From Candidatus Caenarcanales bacterium (lineage in GTDB: Bacteria > Cyanobacteriota > Vampirovibrionia > 2-02-FULL-35-15), in assembly GCA_020050435.1 (NCBI GenBank), contig JAGVKQ010000017.1, positions 62,001 through 126,000 of the forward strand: a DNA stretch of 64,000 nt, written 5' to 3'. The notes beneath the pieces are model-generated. The model was not told the DNA's origin. It was given only the letters and a program-made list of their open reading frames with translations, and did not search any database. Below are positions 24,801-33,400 of this stretch, piece by piece; the stretch's first letter is position 1; each line of letters starts with the position of its first letter. The position numbers and the translations under genes are program-made.

Positions 24801-25202
24801 AAGAAGATCTACTAAGATCAGTTTTGCTGAATTAAAGTCTACTCCTTCATTAAAAATAAGTGCCTTATTGTTTTTTTTATTAAGGCTCAATGAATATGAG
24901 GCTTGAATATTATTTAATGAACTAACTTGAAATCTTGAAGTATTAGAAAAATTTCCATTACTAAAAGAAAACTTTCTGAGTATCGTACCTGTATCAGCAT
25001 CTGAATCCAAAACAAGTACAAAGGAGCCATCAGAAGAGATTGCTACATTACTGGGCTTCTTAAAGCAACCCTGATTATCACAGGAAGGTAAAGTACTTAA
25101 TGTTTCAGCAAATGATTCACTTGGAATGTTTAAAGAGATAAAAATAAGTAGTATTAAACTTACTTTTACAAAAAAATTGATTTTATTTCGTATTAAATTC
25201 AT
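21837..25202 (-). CDS. Exported beta-propeller and Ig-like repeat surface protein, 1121 aa
   Basis: A signal peptide (residues about 12-33, SLILLIFISLNIPSESFAET) precedes the mature protein. Residues about 40-420 contain YVTN-like propeller blades (NVAISSDGSFVLVLDSDADT, TISPDGMTAIVSGD, LTIDPNGRYAIIPNP). About 425-790 hold four Ig-like modules with INVLSPIDLRAVNSKRLRVV, LSFTVKDD-type and DNAGNKSSKAIKVLLDTKLP motifs. An acidic linker (DDTESEAGDGLPDN) and a beta-rich C-terminal region follow. No LPXTG, SLH or autotransporter motif is visible, so how it is held at the surface is unclear. Adhesion is a plausible role but is not shown. A weak -10 (GATACT) lies 6 bases before the ATG. Confidence 0.75.
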   Translation of the reverse strand: MNLIRNKINFFVKVSLILLIFISLNIPSESFAETLSTLPSCDNQGCFKKPSNVAISSDGSFVLVLDSDADTGTILRKFSFSNGNFSNTSRFQVSSLNNIQASYSLSLNKKNNKALIFNEGVDFNSAKLILVDLLLSKSTDINSLPTISSLTSPVFGDADGNTIFFSTLSSNPELIVFDLQKNLVVKKISLPARVDSINFNNDFSKAILTHSSPLSKSISIFDNNTGTLETTGIDSSLSNVGAFQDNVVFDASGKKAVISTLSGNHSIHFFDFESNMLISKVLSATLSGPTISTISPDGMTAIVSGDLFTDPAGFQLYKASIAADGNIFLLSSNPVTDESITIDIGITPDQSKVLVLVLKSGSKFLKIFDFNDLSLVDEIELSTDSGQTALTIDPNGRYAIIPNPFETQSVSLVTDLNLGPIAKTISPSSANINEQVQFSIDSYVDPARFGKDISVCFDSENCATGLSISSDGLSITGLTPAILIPGLYDLILTSNSLTGDQFTSIYQGAFKFGDVQSGIDTIEPAINVLSPIDLRAVNSKRLRVVGRVNGTGSLVKEVLVNGQVANLTLDSKSLTPNSYAFSATLTFSSDGQQSIAISAEDNAGNKSSKAIKVLLDTKLPILTANATQSTNGFNITGNVDGTGSEITSILVNSEPVTFAKGEKVDFFVTVEDSPIDIVVQDRAGNKAELDINPLSVNPNAPLIVITSPGNGEVFSDSGNINVSFTVKDDDQIKEIFLNGESLPVSPSGSYNQTIELDPGKSLITVDATDINDNVSTSEITVSFISDDTESEAGDGLPDNVEVINIPEDSEDLTESLVDEFTKLSDENPDFDISSTGAVEISNLPPISNGDDATVELPAIMGLDPGGENTLFIVPQGFTFASNVNFSGGPVIQVNNSDINSSRPVILRDSSGRTFLVGFAYLKNITGQARSKRNYYRFQTTEGDPLDLVTTITIPSDANIGDAKISIVGVGTDSLADIKLQVVESPDVKVGKDSIGKPQINDPLSATIKNSGKKLILTIPGENFIKKIATIDGQLEKLLGKANFLTNVTFVPSEGITIRKIKVKKTVITVTAQITSTVEAGIKLFNVITPKGADVAGIVFPATLLDGDLETTTKPEELILSN

Positions 25203-25208
25203 ATTAAG

Positions 25209-25214
25209 AGTATC
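25209..25214 (-). promoter_or_regulatory. Weak -10-like hexamer, possible leaderless start
   Basis: GATACT on the minus strand (4 of 6 consensus positions) ends 6 bases before the ATG of the 1121-aa gene. Weak alone, but the spacing matches other genes here. Confidence 0.3.
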
Positions 25215-25403
25215 TATTTTATTTGTACCAACCTTAGGGGATTATATGTGTGTCGTTTAGCACTTTTTTATATATCTACACAAATATTTTCAGTGGAAGC
25301 CCTAATTTTTCAAAAAGTTAGGAGTTATATTGAATAGAGATAATAAGCAAATCACTTTAATGGTTTATACTTTAATCTCTTAAAGAAACTGGAGCCTGAA
25401 AAT

Positions 25404-26078
25404 ATGAACACAAGATCAGCATCAAGAGAATTGGTTATTTTGGCCCTTCCTCAATTACCAAAAGAAGAAAGCAAAATCGATGGAGTAACTTTTGATCAAA
25501 TTTTACTAGCACTTAGTAGATCATTAAGCGATTATGCAAAGAAAAATATAAGTGGCGTATCTGCAGATTTAATAAAAATTGAGAAATTTTTAGCCAATGC
25601 TGAAGTTGAACATCCAGATAATGAAGAACGTACAAGTCAGATAAACTCTGTACTTATTCCCGACACAGCAGTTTTAAAAAAACAAGTAGAAGCGCTTAAA
25701 AATGCCGCAACTGAGATCTACAACTCTTTAGAATTACCAGAATTGATAAATCACTCCACACAGGACCAGGCAAAAGAATATGCAATGCTCTTATTTAAAA
25801 CCTACATTCAGAATAAAGAAAAAGTAAATGAAGTGATTGAACAAGCAGCTCTTAGTAGAAAAGATGATAAGAAATGGAAGTTAAATAGAATGGTGAGATT
25901 AGACAGAGATGTTTTAAGAATAGCCACTACAGAACTTTTATTTTTCTCTGAAACCCCTACTGAAGTAATTTGCGATGAAGCTGTAAAAATAGCAGATAAA
26001 TACGGTAGTGATGAAAGTAAGAAATTTGTAAATGGTGTCTTAAGAGATGTCGTGGAGTTAAGTAGAGCTAAGGTTTAA
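25404..26078 (+). CDS. nusB: Transcription antitermination factor NusB, long form
   Basis: With NusE/S10 it binds boxA of rRNA leaders and promotes antitermination. The canonical C-terminal fold is clear in RDDKKW-like KLNRMVRLDRDVLRIATTEL, ICDEAVKIADKYGSDESKKF and VNGVLRDVV. The N-terminus has SASRELVILALPQLPKEESK, and an insertion between helices lengthens the protein to 224 aa, against about 140 in E. coli; long NusB proteins are typical of Cyanobacteria. It has a conventional leader, with TATACT at about 25366-25371 and GGAG before the ATG. It is a single-gene unit here. Confidence 0.93.
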   Translation: MNTRSASRELVILALPQLPKEESKIDGVTFDQILLALSRSLSDYAKKNISGVSADLIKIEKFLANAEVEHPDNEERTSQINSVLIPDTAVLKKQVEALKNAATEIYNSLELPELINHSTQDQAKEYAMLLFKTYIQNKEKVNEVIEQAALSRKDDKKWKLNRMVRLDRDVLRIATTELLFFSETPTEVICDEAVKIADKYGSDESKKFVNGVLRDVVELSRAKV

Positions 26079-26082
26079 AGTT

Positions 26083-26835
26083 CTAACGGAATTGTCTAGT
26101 TAATTTTTCCATCAAATCAGGACTACTAGGCTCAAATCCAATTTGTATTTGAGAAGCATTGTTAGCACATATAAAAGCACTAACATCATTGCTTAATTTA
26201 AAAGTGAATTGTGTTTCTTGTCCCAAATTTGCATCTTGCATAAATCTTCCTAGAGCTGAGGTGAGTTCTTCAATAGCTGCAAAACTATATGATTCTAATC
26301 GTTCACCTGTCATAATTTCATCAAAATCCGATAAAAAATACAAGAATTCCCCAGGGTAACATTTTCGATTTGTGGGAAATAAAGCATTTGTAAGTGAGCA
26401 AGAATTTATATTTTTTCTACTATCTGATTGTTTAATACCAAATCTTTTTTCTACATGAGAAAAATCATATCCTCTTTTATCTTTAAGGAGGCGTAACTCT
26501 GTTTCCAATTTTCCATTTCTTCTAAATATATAAATAGCAGCATTTCCACTACTCAAGTAAAATGAAAGGTAAAAATCCCCCTTAAAATAGGGGTGTCTGC
26601 AGTTTTTAACAAAAGGTTTTATCTCTTGATCTAGAACATTGATATCTTTATATGCACATAAACTCCCATCAGTTAGCTCTAAATCTATCAATGTTAAAAC
26701 ATCTTTCACATTATCTACTGGATATGGGAGTCTCATAGCTTCTTGAATTCGTTCAGATAAATTATATGCTCTACTATATCGGAAAAAAGCACCATAGAAT
26801 GCATCGACTGACGTATTTGTTTCTACTCTTGCCAT
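26083..26835 (-). CDS. Hypothetical protein, 250 aa
   Basis: Not recognised. It is a soluble-looking mixed alpha/beta protein with no signal peptide or membrane span. Notable segments are DVLTLIDLELTDGSLCAYKD, YLSFYLSSGNAAIYIFRRNG (beta-rich) and EFLYFLSDFDEIMTGERLES. Five cysteines are spread along the chain without a metal motif. The ATG follows a -10-like TATAAG by 6 bases with no Shine-Dalgarno. It is convergent with nusB, four bases apart. Function unknown. Confidence 0.65.
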   Translation of the reverse strand: MARVETNTSVDAFYGAFFRYSRAYNLSERIQEAMRLPYPVDNVKDVLTLIDLELTDGSLCAYKDINVLDQEIKPFVKNCRHPYFKGDFYLSFYLSSGNAAIYIFRRNGKLETELRLLKDKRGYDFSHVEKRFGIKQSDSRKNINSCSLTNALFPTNRKCYPGEFLYFLSDFDEIMTGERLESYSFAAIEELTSALGRFMQDANLGQETQFTFKLSNDVSAFICANNASQIQIGFEPSSPDLMEKLTRQFR

Positions 26836-26841
26836 ACTAAA

Positions 26842-26847
26842 CTTATA
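26842..26847 (-). promoter_or_regulatory. -10-like TATAAG, predicted leaderless start
   Basis: TATAAG on the minus strand ends 6 bases (TTTAGT) before the ATG at 26835. No ribosome binding site lies between. Confidence 0.45.
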
Positions 26848-26886
26848 GCAAAAATGCCTAGAATCTAAGATAAAATCTTTTTAATA

Positions 26887-28104
26887 TTAATAAGCTTCTC
26901 TATATAACTTCTCTACGGTTTCCTGTGTAATTGGCTGAAGGGGATTTGTAATGATAGAAATATCCTTTAATGCCATTTTTGCCATTTCAGGTATTTCACT
27001 TTCTTTAACACCACATTCTCTAAGTTTTTTAGGTATTGAAAGAGCATCATTTAATTTCTCAACTTCCTGAATAAACCTTTCAGCGCCTTCATCAATACTT
27101 CCCAGACTAAGTCCAAAAGCTATTCCCATAGTGGCATATTTTTCTTTACTAACTGACTTATTAAATTTCAAAACGTATGGAAGCATTACTGCATTAGCAA
27201 GTCCATGTGGAAGATTAAATTTAGCAGAGAGCTGATGGGACATAGCATGAACAAGACCAACTGATTTTTGATTAAATGCCATACCTGCTTCCAGTGCTGC
27301 TAGTGACATATTTATCCTTGCTTTTGCATCATTTCCATTTTCATATACCTTTTTTAGATTTTGAGAAATAAGAGTTATAGCCTGAAGGGAAAACATGTCA
27401 GCAACAGGATTTATTCTAAGAGAAATAAAAGATTCTATAGCATGAGTAAGTGCATCCATGCCACAGTAAGCCGTCAACCTAGGTGGGCATGACATGGTCA
27501 ACTCTGGGTCAACAAGAGCAATTGTAGAAATAAGCGGGTATCCCAAAACAGTAATTTTTTCTTTTTCAGTAGTAATCATAGCTACTATAGAAACTTCAGA
27601 GCCTGTTCCACTAGTAGTAGGAATACTAATCTGAGGAGGAAGAAGTTCATGAATGGACATTATGCTGGAACGAGCTGCATCATAGTCTGAAAGTTTTCCA
27701 CCTTGTTTTGCAAGAAGTCTAACAACTTTACCTACATCTATAGCACTACCACCACCTATGGCTATAACTAAATCACATCCTGCATTTTTATAACTCTCAA
27801 CTGCTTTAATAACTGTTTCTTCATTTGGATTAGGTTCTATCTCATTAAAGACAGTAGATGTTAGTCCACTAAGTTTTAAATACCTTTGAACCTTTCTTAC
27901 ATATCCAAGTTTTTCTATTTCTGGATCACAAATAATAAATGCATTACTGGACTTTAAAAAAAGAGAAAGAAAACTAATTCTATTTAACACTCCATATCCA
28001 AAAACTATTTGTGCAGGAAAGCTAAATCCAACAGCCTGCGTATCTAAGATCTGGCCTATGATTGTAGGATCAATTAAGGGTAGGTTTATTTCTTCTTCAG
28101 ACAT
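26887..28104 (-). CDS. Iron-containing alcohol dehydrogenase
   Basis: An NAD(P)-dependent group III alcohol dehydrogenase using an iron-type active site. The nucleotide-binding GGGSAIDVGK (near residue 117-126), the substrate-side PTTSGTGSEVS, and metal ligands in DALTHAIES and HAMSHQLSAKFNLPHGLANA are all intact. At 405 aa it has normal family length with a 30-residue N-terminal extension. The substrate cannot be told from sequence; lactaldehyde, butanol and ethanol enzymes share these motifs. Its ATG follows TACAAT by 6 bases. It lies next to the threonine dehydratase on the same strand with its own promoter. Confidence 0.93.
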   Translation of the reverse strand: MSEEEINLPLIDPTIIGQILDTQAVGFSFPAQIVFGYGVLNRISFLSLFLKSSNAFIICDPEIEKLGYVRKVQRYLKLSGLTSTVFNEIEPNPNEETVIKAVESYKNAGCDLVIAIGGGSAIDVGKVVRLLAKQGGKLSDYDAARSSIMSIHELLPPQISIPTTSGTGSEVSIVAMITTEKEKITVLGYPLISTIALVDPELTMSCPPRLTAYCGMDALTHAIESFISLRINPVADMFSLQAITLISQNLKKVYENGNDAKARINMSLAALEAGMAFNQKSVGLVHAMSHQLSAKFNLPHGLANAVMLPYVLKFNKSVSKEKYATMGIAFGLSLGSIDEGAERFIQEVEKLNDALSIPKKLRECGVKESEIPEMAKMALKDISIITNPLQPITQETVEKLYREAY

Positions 28105-28110
28105 AGTTAT

Positions 28111-28116
28111 ATTGTA
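28111..28116 (-). promoter_or_regulatory. -10 TACAAT, predicted leaderless start
   Basis: TACAAT on the minus strand ends 6 bases (ATAACT) before the alcohol dehydrogenase ATG at 28104, with no Shine-Dalgarno. Confidence 0.5.
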
Positions 28117-28135
28117 CCCAGAAAGCTAGGACTCT

Positions 28136-29110
28136 CTACAGAAACGTCTTCAATCTACTTAAATCCAGATTTCCACCACTTAAAATAACTACTGTATTTT
28201 TCCCTACTGGTATTTTATGCTCTAAAAGTGCTGCCACTGTACAAGCTGCAGAAGGCTCTACTAAGAGCTTTTGCCTCTCTAAAAGCATTAAAATAGAGTC
28301 TTTTGTTTTATCATCAGAAATTGTAAAAATATCATCTACATATTCTTTAGTCAGATTAAAAGTAATATCTCCTACTCTACAGGCTGAAAGTCCTTCAGCA
28401 AAAGAAGTAATCTTAGGTAATGGCACAATTTTTCCTGATTTAAAACTTTGGTACATAGAATCAGCACCCACAGTTTCTACACCATAAACTTTTACATCTT
28501 TTTTAAACTGTTTAATTACAGCTGCCATTCCTGAAATCAAACCGCCACCACCAATAGAGCAAATAACAGTATCTACTTCAGGTAAATCTTTTATAATTTC
28601 AAGTGCTAATGTTCCTTGTCCTGCCACTATATCAATGTCATTAAATGCATGGACATGCTCATATCCTAATTCTTTCTGTAACTCAAAAGAATGATCCATT
28701 GCATCTTGAAGTTCTGTACCCTTTATAACTATTTCAGCTCCGTAGCCCTTACAAGCATCAATTTTACAATCAGGCACTCCTTCAAACATTACTAAAACTG
28801 CTTTTAATCCAAGTTTTTGTGCTGCATAAGCCACTCCCTGTGCATGGTTTCCACCTGAAGCTGCTACTAATCCTTTTACCTTTTTTTGTTTTAATGTTTT
28901 TAAGATTTTATTTAATGCACCGCGCGGTTTAAATGACCCTGTTTTTTGCATATTTTCAAGTTTAAAGAAAATATTCGTTCCAGTAAGTTCAGTAAATGTA
29001 GCAGTAGATATAATAGGCGTCCAAACAAGATAAGGCATTATCATTTCATGAACTTTTTTAATTTCATCTAGTTTAAGTTCAGGATATAAAACATCTGTTT
29101 GATTAGTCAT
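28136..29110 (-). CDS. Threonine/serine dehydratase, PLP-dependent
   Basis: Deaminates threonine to 2-oxobutanoate (and probably serine to pyruvate) in the cytosol. The PLP lysine is in KTGSFKPRGALNK (Lys61). The SGGNHAQGVAYAA motif and the phosphate loop SIGGGGLISGMAA are present. At 324 aa it lacks the C-terminal ACT-like regulatory domain of biosynthetic IlvA, so it resembles catabolic TdcB or serine racemase-like enzymes and is probably not inhibited by isoleucine. Its ATG follows TATTAT by 6 bases. It is divergent from the CCA-adding enzyme, and the two promoters overlap. Confidence 0.92.
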   Translation of the reverse strand: MTNQTDVLYPELKLDEIKKVHEMIMPYLVWTPIISTATFTELTGTNIFFKLENMQKTGSFKPRGALNKILKTLKQKKVKGLVAASGGNHAQGVAYAAQKLGLKAVLVMFEGVPDCKIDACKGYGAEIVIKGTELQDAMDHSFELQKELGYEHVHAFNDIDIVAGQGTLALEIIKDLPEVDTVICSIGGGGLISGMAAVIKQFKKDVKVYGVETVGADSMYQSFKSGKIVPLPKITSFAEGLSACRVGDITFNLTKEYVDDIFTISDDKTKDSILMLLERQKLLVEPSAACTVAALLEHKIPVGKNTVVILSGGNLDLSRLKTFL

Positions 29111-29115
29111 AAGGA

Positions 29116-29122
29116 TATAATA
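29116..29122. promoter_or_regulatory. Overlapping divergent -10 elements
   Basis: The plus strand reads TATAAT (29116-29121, 15 bases before the CCA-enzyme ATG). The minus strand reads TATTAT (29117-29122, ending 6 bases before the dehydratase ATG). Only 26 bases separate the two start codons, so the two polymerases would compete for one site. Confidence 0.5.
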
Positions 29123-29136
29123 GCAAAAAGAAGAAG

Positions 29137-30426
29137 ATGCAAGAAGTGAAAAACATTAAGAATATCCTAGAAAACATAGATAAAGATCACTTTCATCTAT
29201 TAACTGAAATTGGCAAGATTTCAAAAGAAATAAATCAAAAGTCTTATCTTGTAGGTGGTATGGTTAGGGATCTTTTACTAGGGTTTGATAATTTAGATAT
29301 TGATATAGTGGTAGAAAATAATGCTGCTCTTTTAGCAGATACTCTCGTTAAGAAATTCCCAAATTGCGAGCTTAGTGCAAAACATGATCGATTTCATACT
29401 GCAAAAGTGATTTTTCACATAAATGGTAAAAAAATCCCTGTAGATTTAGCAACTACACGTGAAGAAACCTATGACAATGAAAAACTTGCCCCTTTGCCAG
29501 AAGTAACAATCTCTGAATTAAAAAAAGATTTGATTAGACGCGATTTTACGATTAATGCTCTTGCTGTTTCATTACTTCCAAATAATTTTGGTGAAATAGT
29601 AGATTTATTTAATGGTTTAGATGATTTAAGAAATAAAAAGATAAAAATATTACATGAGAAGAGTTTTATAGATGATCCGACCAGGATGATTAGAGCAATA
29701 AGGTTTGCTGCAAAACTCAATTTTGAAATAGAAGAAAAAACTCAAGCATTTCTAAAAGAAGTCATTGAATCCAAGCAATTTGATAACTTAATTGAAAAAA
29801 TACGAGGGGATAGAGTAAAAATTGAAATTAGATATTTATTTAATTTACCTACTATAGAAAATGCTATAAAAATATTTTTTGAGTCTGGTGTTTACAGGAT
29901 GGTTAATACTGAATTGGCATATAAAGAAGTATTAAAAAATAGGATTAAAAAAGCAGAAGAAATTCTTTGGGATCATCTAGATGACATAGCTGAGAAATGG
30001 ATTATATACCTTGGATTAACTGTATGTGATCTAACAAATAGTCAAAAAGAGAGCGTGTTTATCAATTTACACTTACCAAGTGGTGAAATAAAAACTATTA
30101 AAGATGGGCTCAAAGCAGGAGAAAAATTACAAGAGAAAAATATTGATTCAATAAAAACATTCCAAGTACTTAAGAATCATTCAATTGAAAGCATAATAAT
30201 TGCAAAATCATTAACACAAAATAATTTAATAGACGAATATATAAATAAAACTTCAAAAATTAAACTAAACATCACTGGTCAGGATTTAATCAAATTAGGA
30301 GTTCCGCAGGGAAAACAGGTTGGTGAAATCCTGGATAAGATCTTAGAATTAAAAATCAACAACCCAGAGATGAGTAAAGAAGATGAAGAGGAAGAAGCAA
30401 AGAAGTTAATTCTAGATCTTCGGTAA
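29137..30426 (+). CDS. CCA tRNA nucleotidyltransferase / poly(A) polymerase family
   Basis: Adds or repairs the 3'-CCA of tRNAs. The head domain has YLVGGMVRDLLLGFDNLDID (about 36-56) with the catalytic DxD, and RRDFTINALA follows; the neck holds IDDPTRMIRAIRFAAKL. The rest is helical body and tail to 429 aa. Both tRNAs in this window lack encoded CCA, which fits a need for this enzyme. Whether it adds all three bases or only A cannot be decided from sequence. It has at most a short leader and AAGAAG before the ATG. The C-terminus overlaps the AsmA-like gene tail to tail by 15 bases. Confidence 0.92.
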   Translation: MQEVKNIKNILENIDKDHFHLLTEIGKISKEINQKSYLVGGMVRDLLLGFDNLDIDIVVENNAALLADTLVKKFPNCELSAKHDRFHTAKVIFHINGKKIPVDLATTREETYDNEKLAPLPEVTISELKKDLIRRDFTINALAVSLLPNNFGEIVDLFNGLDDLRNKKIKILHEKSFIDDPTRMIRAIRFAAKLNFEIEEKTQAFLKEVIESKQFDNLIEKIRGDRVKIEIRYLFNLPTIENAIKIFFESGVYRMVNTELAYKEVLKNRIKKAEEILWDHLDDIAEKWIIYLGLTVCDLTNSQKESVFINLHLPSGEIKTIKDGLKAGEKLQEKNIDSIKTFQVLKNHSIESIIIAKSLTQNNLIDEYINKTSKIKLNITGQDLIKLGVPQGKQVGEILDKILELKINNPEMSKEDEEEEAKKLILDLR

Positions 30427-33400
30427 AAATGCATTTTCTTTTTTCTGATTTGTTTTATTTAACCATTTAAAACTCTTTCTTGCTTTGCTAACTATTTTTT
30501 TCTGGTCTTTTGTATTTCCCGCAAGGTCGAATTTAAAATATCTAGAATTGTTTGCACTTAGAAATGGAATAAAGAATCTTGCTTTGCCAAAAGCATCAGG
30601 AATTATAGTAATAGCTCCTGAAACTGTATTTGTAACTTTATTAGCTACAGAAGTTTTAGACAGTTTTGCATTTTGGGTTTTTATATTACTTATAGGTAAA
30701 TAGCCATAGAATTTCATGTCTAAAAGGGACTTATTCAAATCGATAGAACCAAAAGCATTTAATAATAAGTCTTTTGCAGCATAAGCAAATTTTTCTGTAT
30801 TAATTATACCTTCATCTAATTCAAAATGCCCATGCATTTTATTAAAGCTGCCATCTTGATATTTAAAAAACAAAGAAAATACATTTGATAAATTAAATCC
30901 AAAGATTCCACTGCTAAAGAGGTTAGAAAACTGTAAAACTTTTTGAAGAAGAGCCACTTGTCCAACCTTGCCCTCAGTTACAGTAAATGACACATCCCCT
31001 TTTGTATTTTTTAAAATTTCCTCACTTGTCACTCCTTTACCAATTGCCATAATTGAGAAGTCTGTATTCCCTGCTAGTTTTGTAGTGTCATCCAGAGATA
31101 AAGAAGCAAGAGCTCCCAAATCTATAGCTTTGCCATTTGCATTAAAATCAAAGCTGCCGTCTCTAGGATCATAATATCCAAGACCAATTATATTTCCTTG
31201 CTCACTATCTAAAATAAACTTATTTATATTTACCACGGGGTCTACATAATTAGCTGAAATTGAAAGAAACTTTGCATTTAATGCTGCAATCATTACATTA
31301 TTTACATCAGCATTTAAAACACCACTTTTCCCATCAAAGAATGTGTTAACAGCCCCATCTGTGGCTGTTAATTTCTTACCCATAATATCTGGGATTTCTA
31401 TTTGATATAACATTGCATAGCTACTTACTTCATATTTAGAAGCAGTTCCAGAAACTGAACCGTTAAAATCTATCATCCCCCACATTTTAAATCCCATAAG
31501 GGGGACAAGTGGTTCAAGAATCATATTCAATCCACAGGGTTCATCACTATTAAAAAACAACATGATTTCAGGCTCTTTTGAATTTAGATTTTTTATACTG
31601 CCTTTTGTAGTGACTGAAAGTTTGTCTGACTTTAAATTTAAATTATGGATAATAAGATTTAGATTACTAGAATCAAAGTCTACATCTCCAGCAATCGTAT
31701 AACTTTTTCCATCAGGTTTTTTTAAATATCCAGGTAATTCAAGTTTTAGCATTTCATCTAAAACAGAAACTACATTTAGATTTATGAGTGGCAGAGCCCC
31801 ATCAAAATTTATTTGGGTAGGAATAATTCCTTCTGAAATAATGGCATTCATAAGTTCAGGATTGATAGACATAACCAATTCATCGGGATCTACATCTGCC
31901 TGAATCATCCCTTGAAGAGTAAAATCAGAATCTAAGTAATTATAAACAACTAGATCACAAGCAAATTTATTCTTTTCTCCAACATCTCCCATAAATCCTA
32001 TAAGGTTAATATTTTTTTCATCAATTAAAACCATTCCTTCAAGCATAGTTAAATCAAATGGAATAGTTTCATATCTTACAATTCCATCCATAAAATCAAT
32101 ATTGCCTGTAATAGTAGTAGGATTAACTAATATATCTAAAGAAGCAAAACCACTTAATTTCTTTAATGCTTCGGCTTGAACACTCAAAGAAGAAGTTTTT
32201 AATTGTTCTTTTACAAATTTCCACAAATTACTTATTTCTATATTTCCAGTAATTAGTTTTATTCTTGGTTTTGGGACAGACAATAAATCATTAATTAGAC
32301 CAGATATTTCAAAAGTAGCATTTTGTATCATTCCAGTAACTGACTCTATAAGCAAATCTGTCCCTTGAAATTTTAAATTTCCAGTTATATCACTGATTGT
32401 GTCATCTAAACCGGGTAAGCTAACTCCTACGTGGTTAATAAATACCATTCCATCTAATATTGGTTTTGTCAAAGTCCCAGCTATTTTCAAATTTAAATCA
32501 CTAGCTTCACCCTTGACAGTTTTTCCTACTGTTTTAAATGGAGTTTTTTCAGTCAATAAAGAAACTATACTATTTAGAATTTTTAAATGTTTTGCTTCTA
32601 CTATAAGATCTACCTTTTCATCTTCTTTAAGTGAAAGATTTCCTTTTATAGAAAATGGTTCGTTATTTATAAGTCCTTCCACTTTCTCAAATATTATTTT
32701 TGTTCCATCAAGAATTAAATTACCAAAAACATTTTTTATTTCCAAAGGGTCATTAGTTAAAAGCAATGCTCCAAGATTATCAAAACCTATATTTCCTTTA
32801 ATATCTGGAGCTTTGTTTTTATCTATGAAAATATCTAAGTTTAAATTAAGTTTCCCATCAGGAATAATACTATCTACTATTGGAGGCTGCAAACCAGATT
32901 GAGTTATAAGATCTTTTAATACAGTTACATTTAAACCATTCCCAGCAAGATTAAATGAAGTAATAATTTTTTCGCTGTCTATAAAACCTTTTATTACCAG
33001 AGGTGTTGTTTCTATAGGAATATTCAAATACTCAATTTTCATTATTTGATTATCAAGGACAAGTTTTCCATTTAATCCTTTAATAATGCTTATAAATCCT
33101 GAGTTCTGAGTTAAATTAAAGTCATCTAACAAAATCGTACCAAAATACTTGGGCGTATATTGATTTCCTTTTAACTTCAAATCCAACGTTACAAAACCAT
33201 CATCATTAATAGGTTCAATTCTCATTCTTGTACTAACTGGTAATAAGGATAGAGGTAAATATGGTTTTATTTTTTTAAAGTTAAATCTATTTGTTTTAAA
33301 TTCTAAATTAGCATCAGGAAATTTCTTTGACCAATTAACAACACTTCCCTTAATGTCATATGTTAACTCATCAACTTTTGATCTAAAGGTATGCAAGTCA

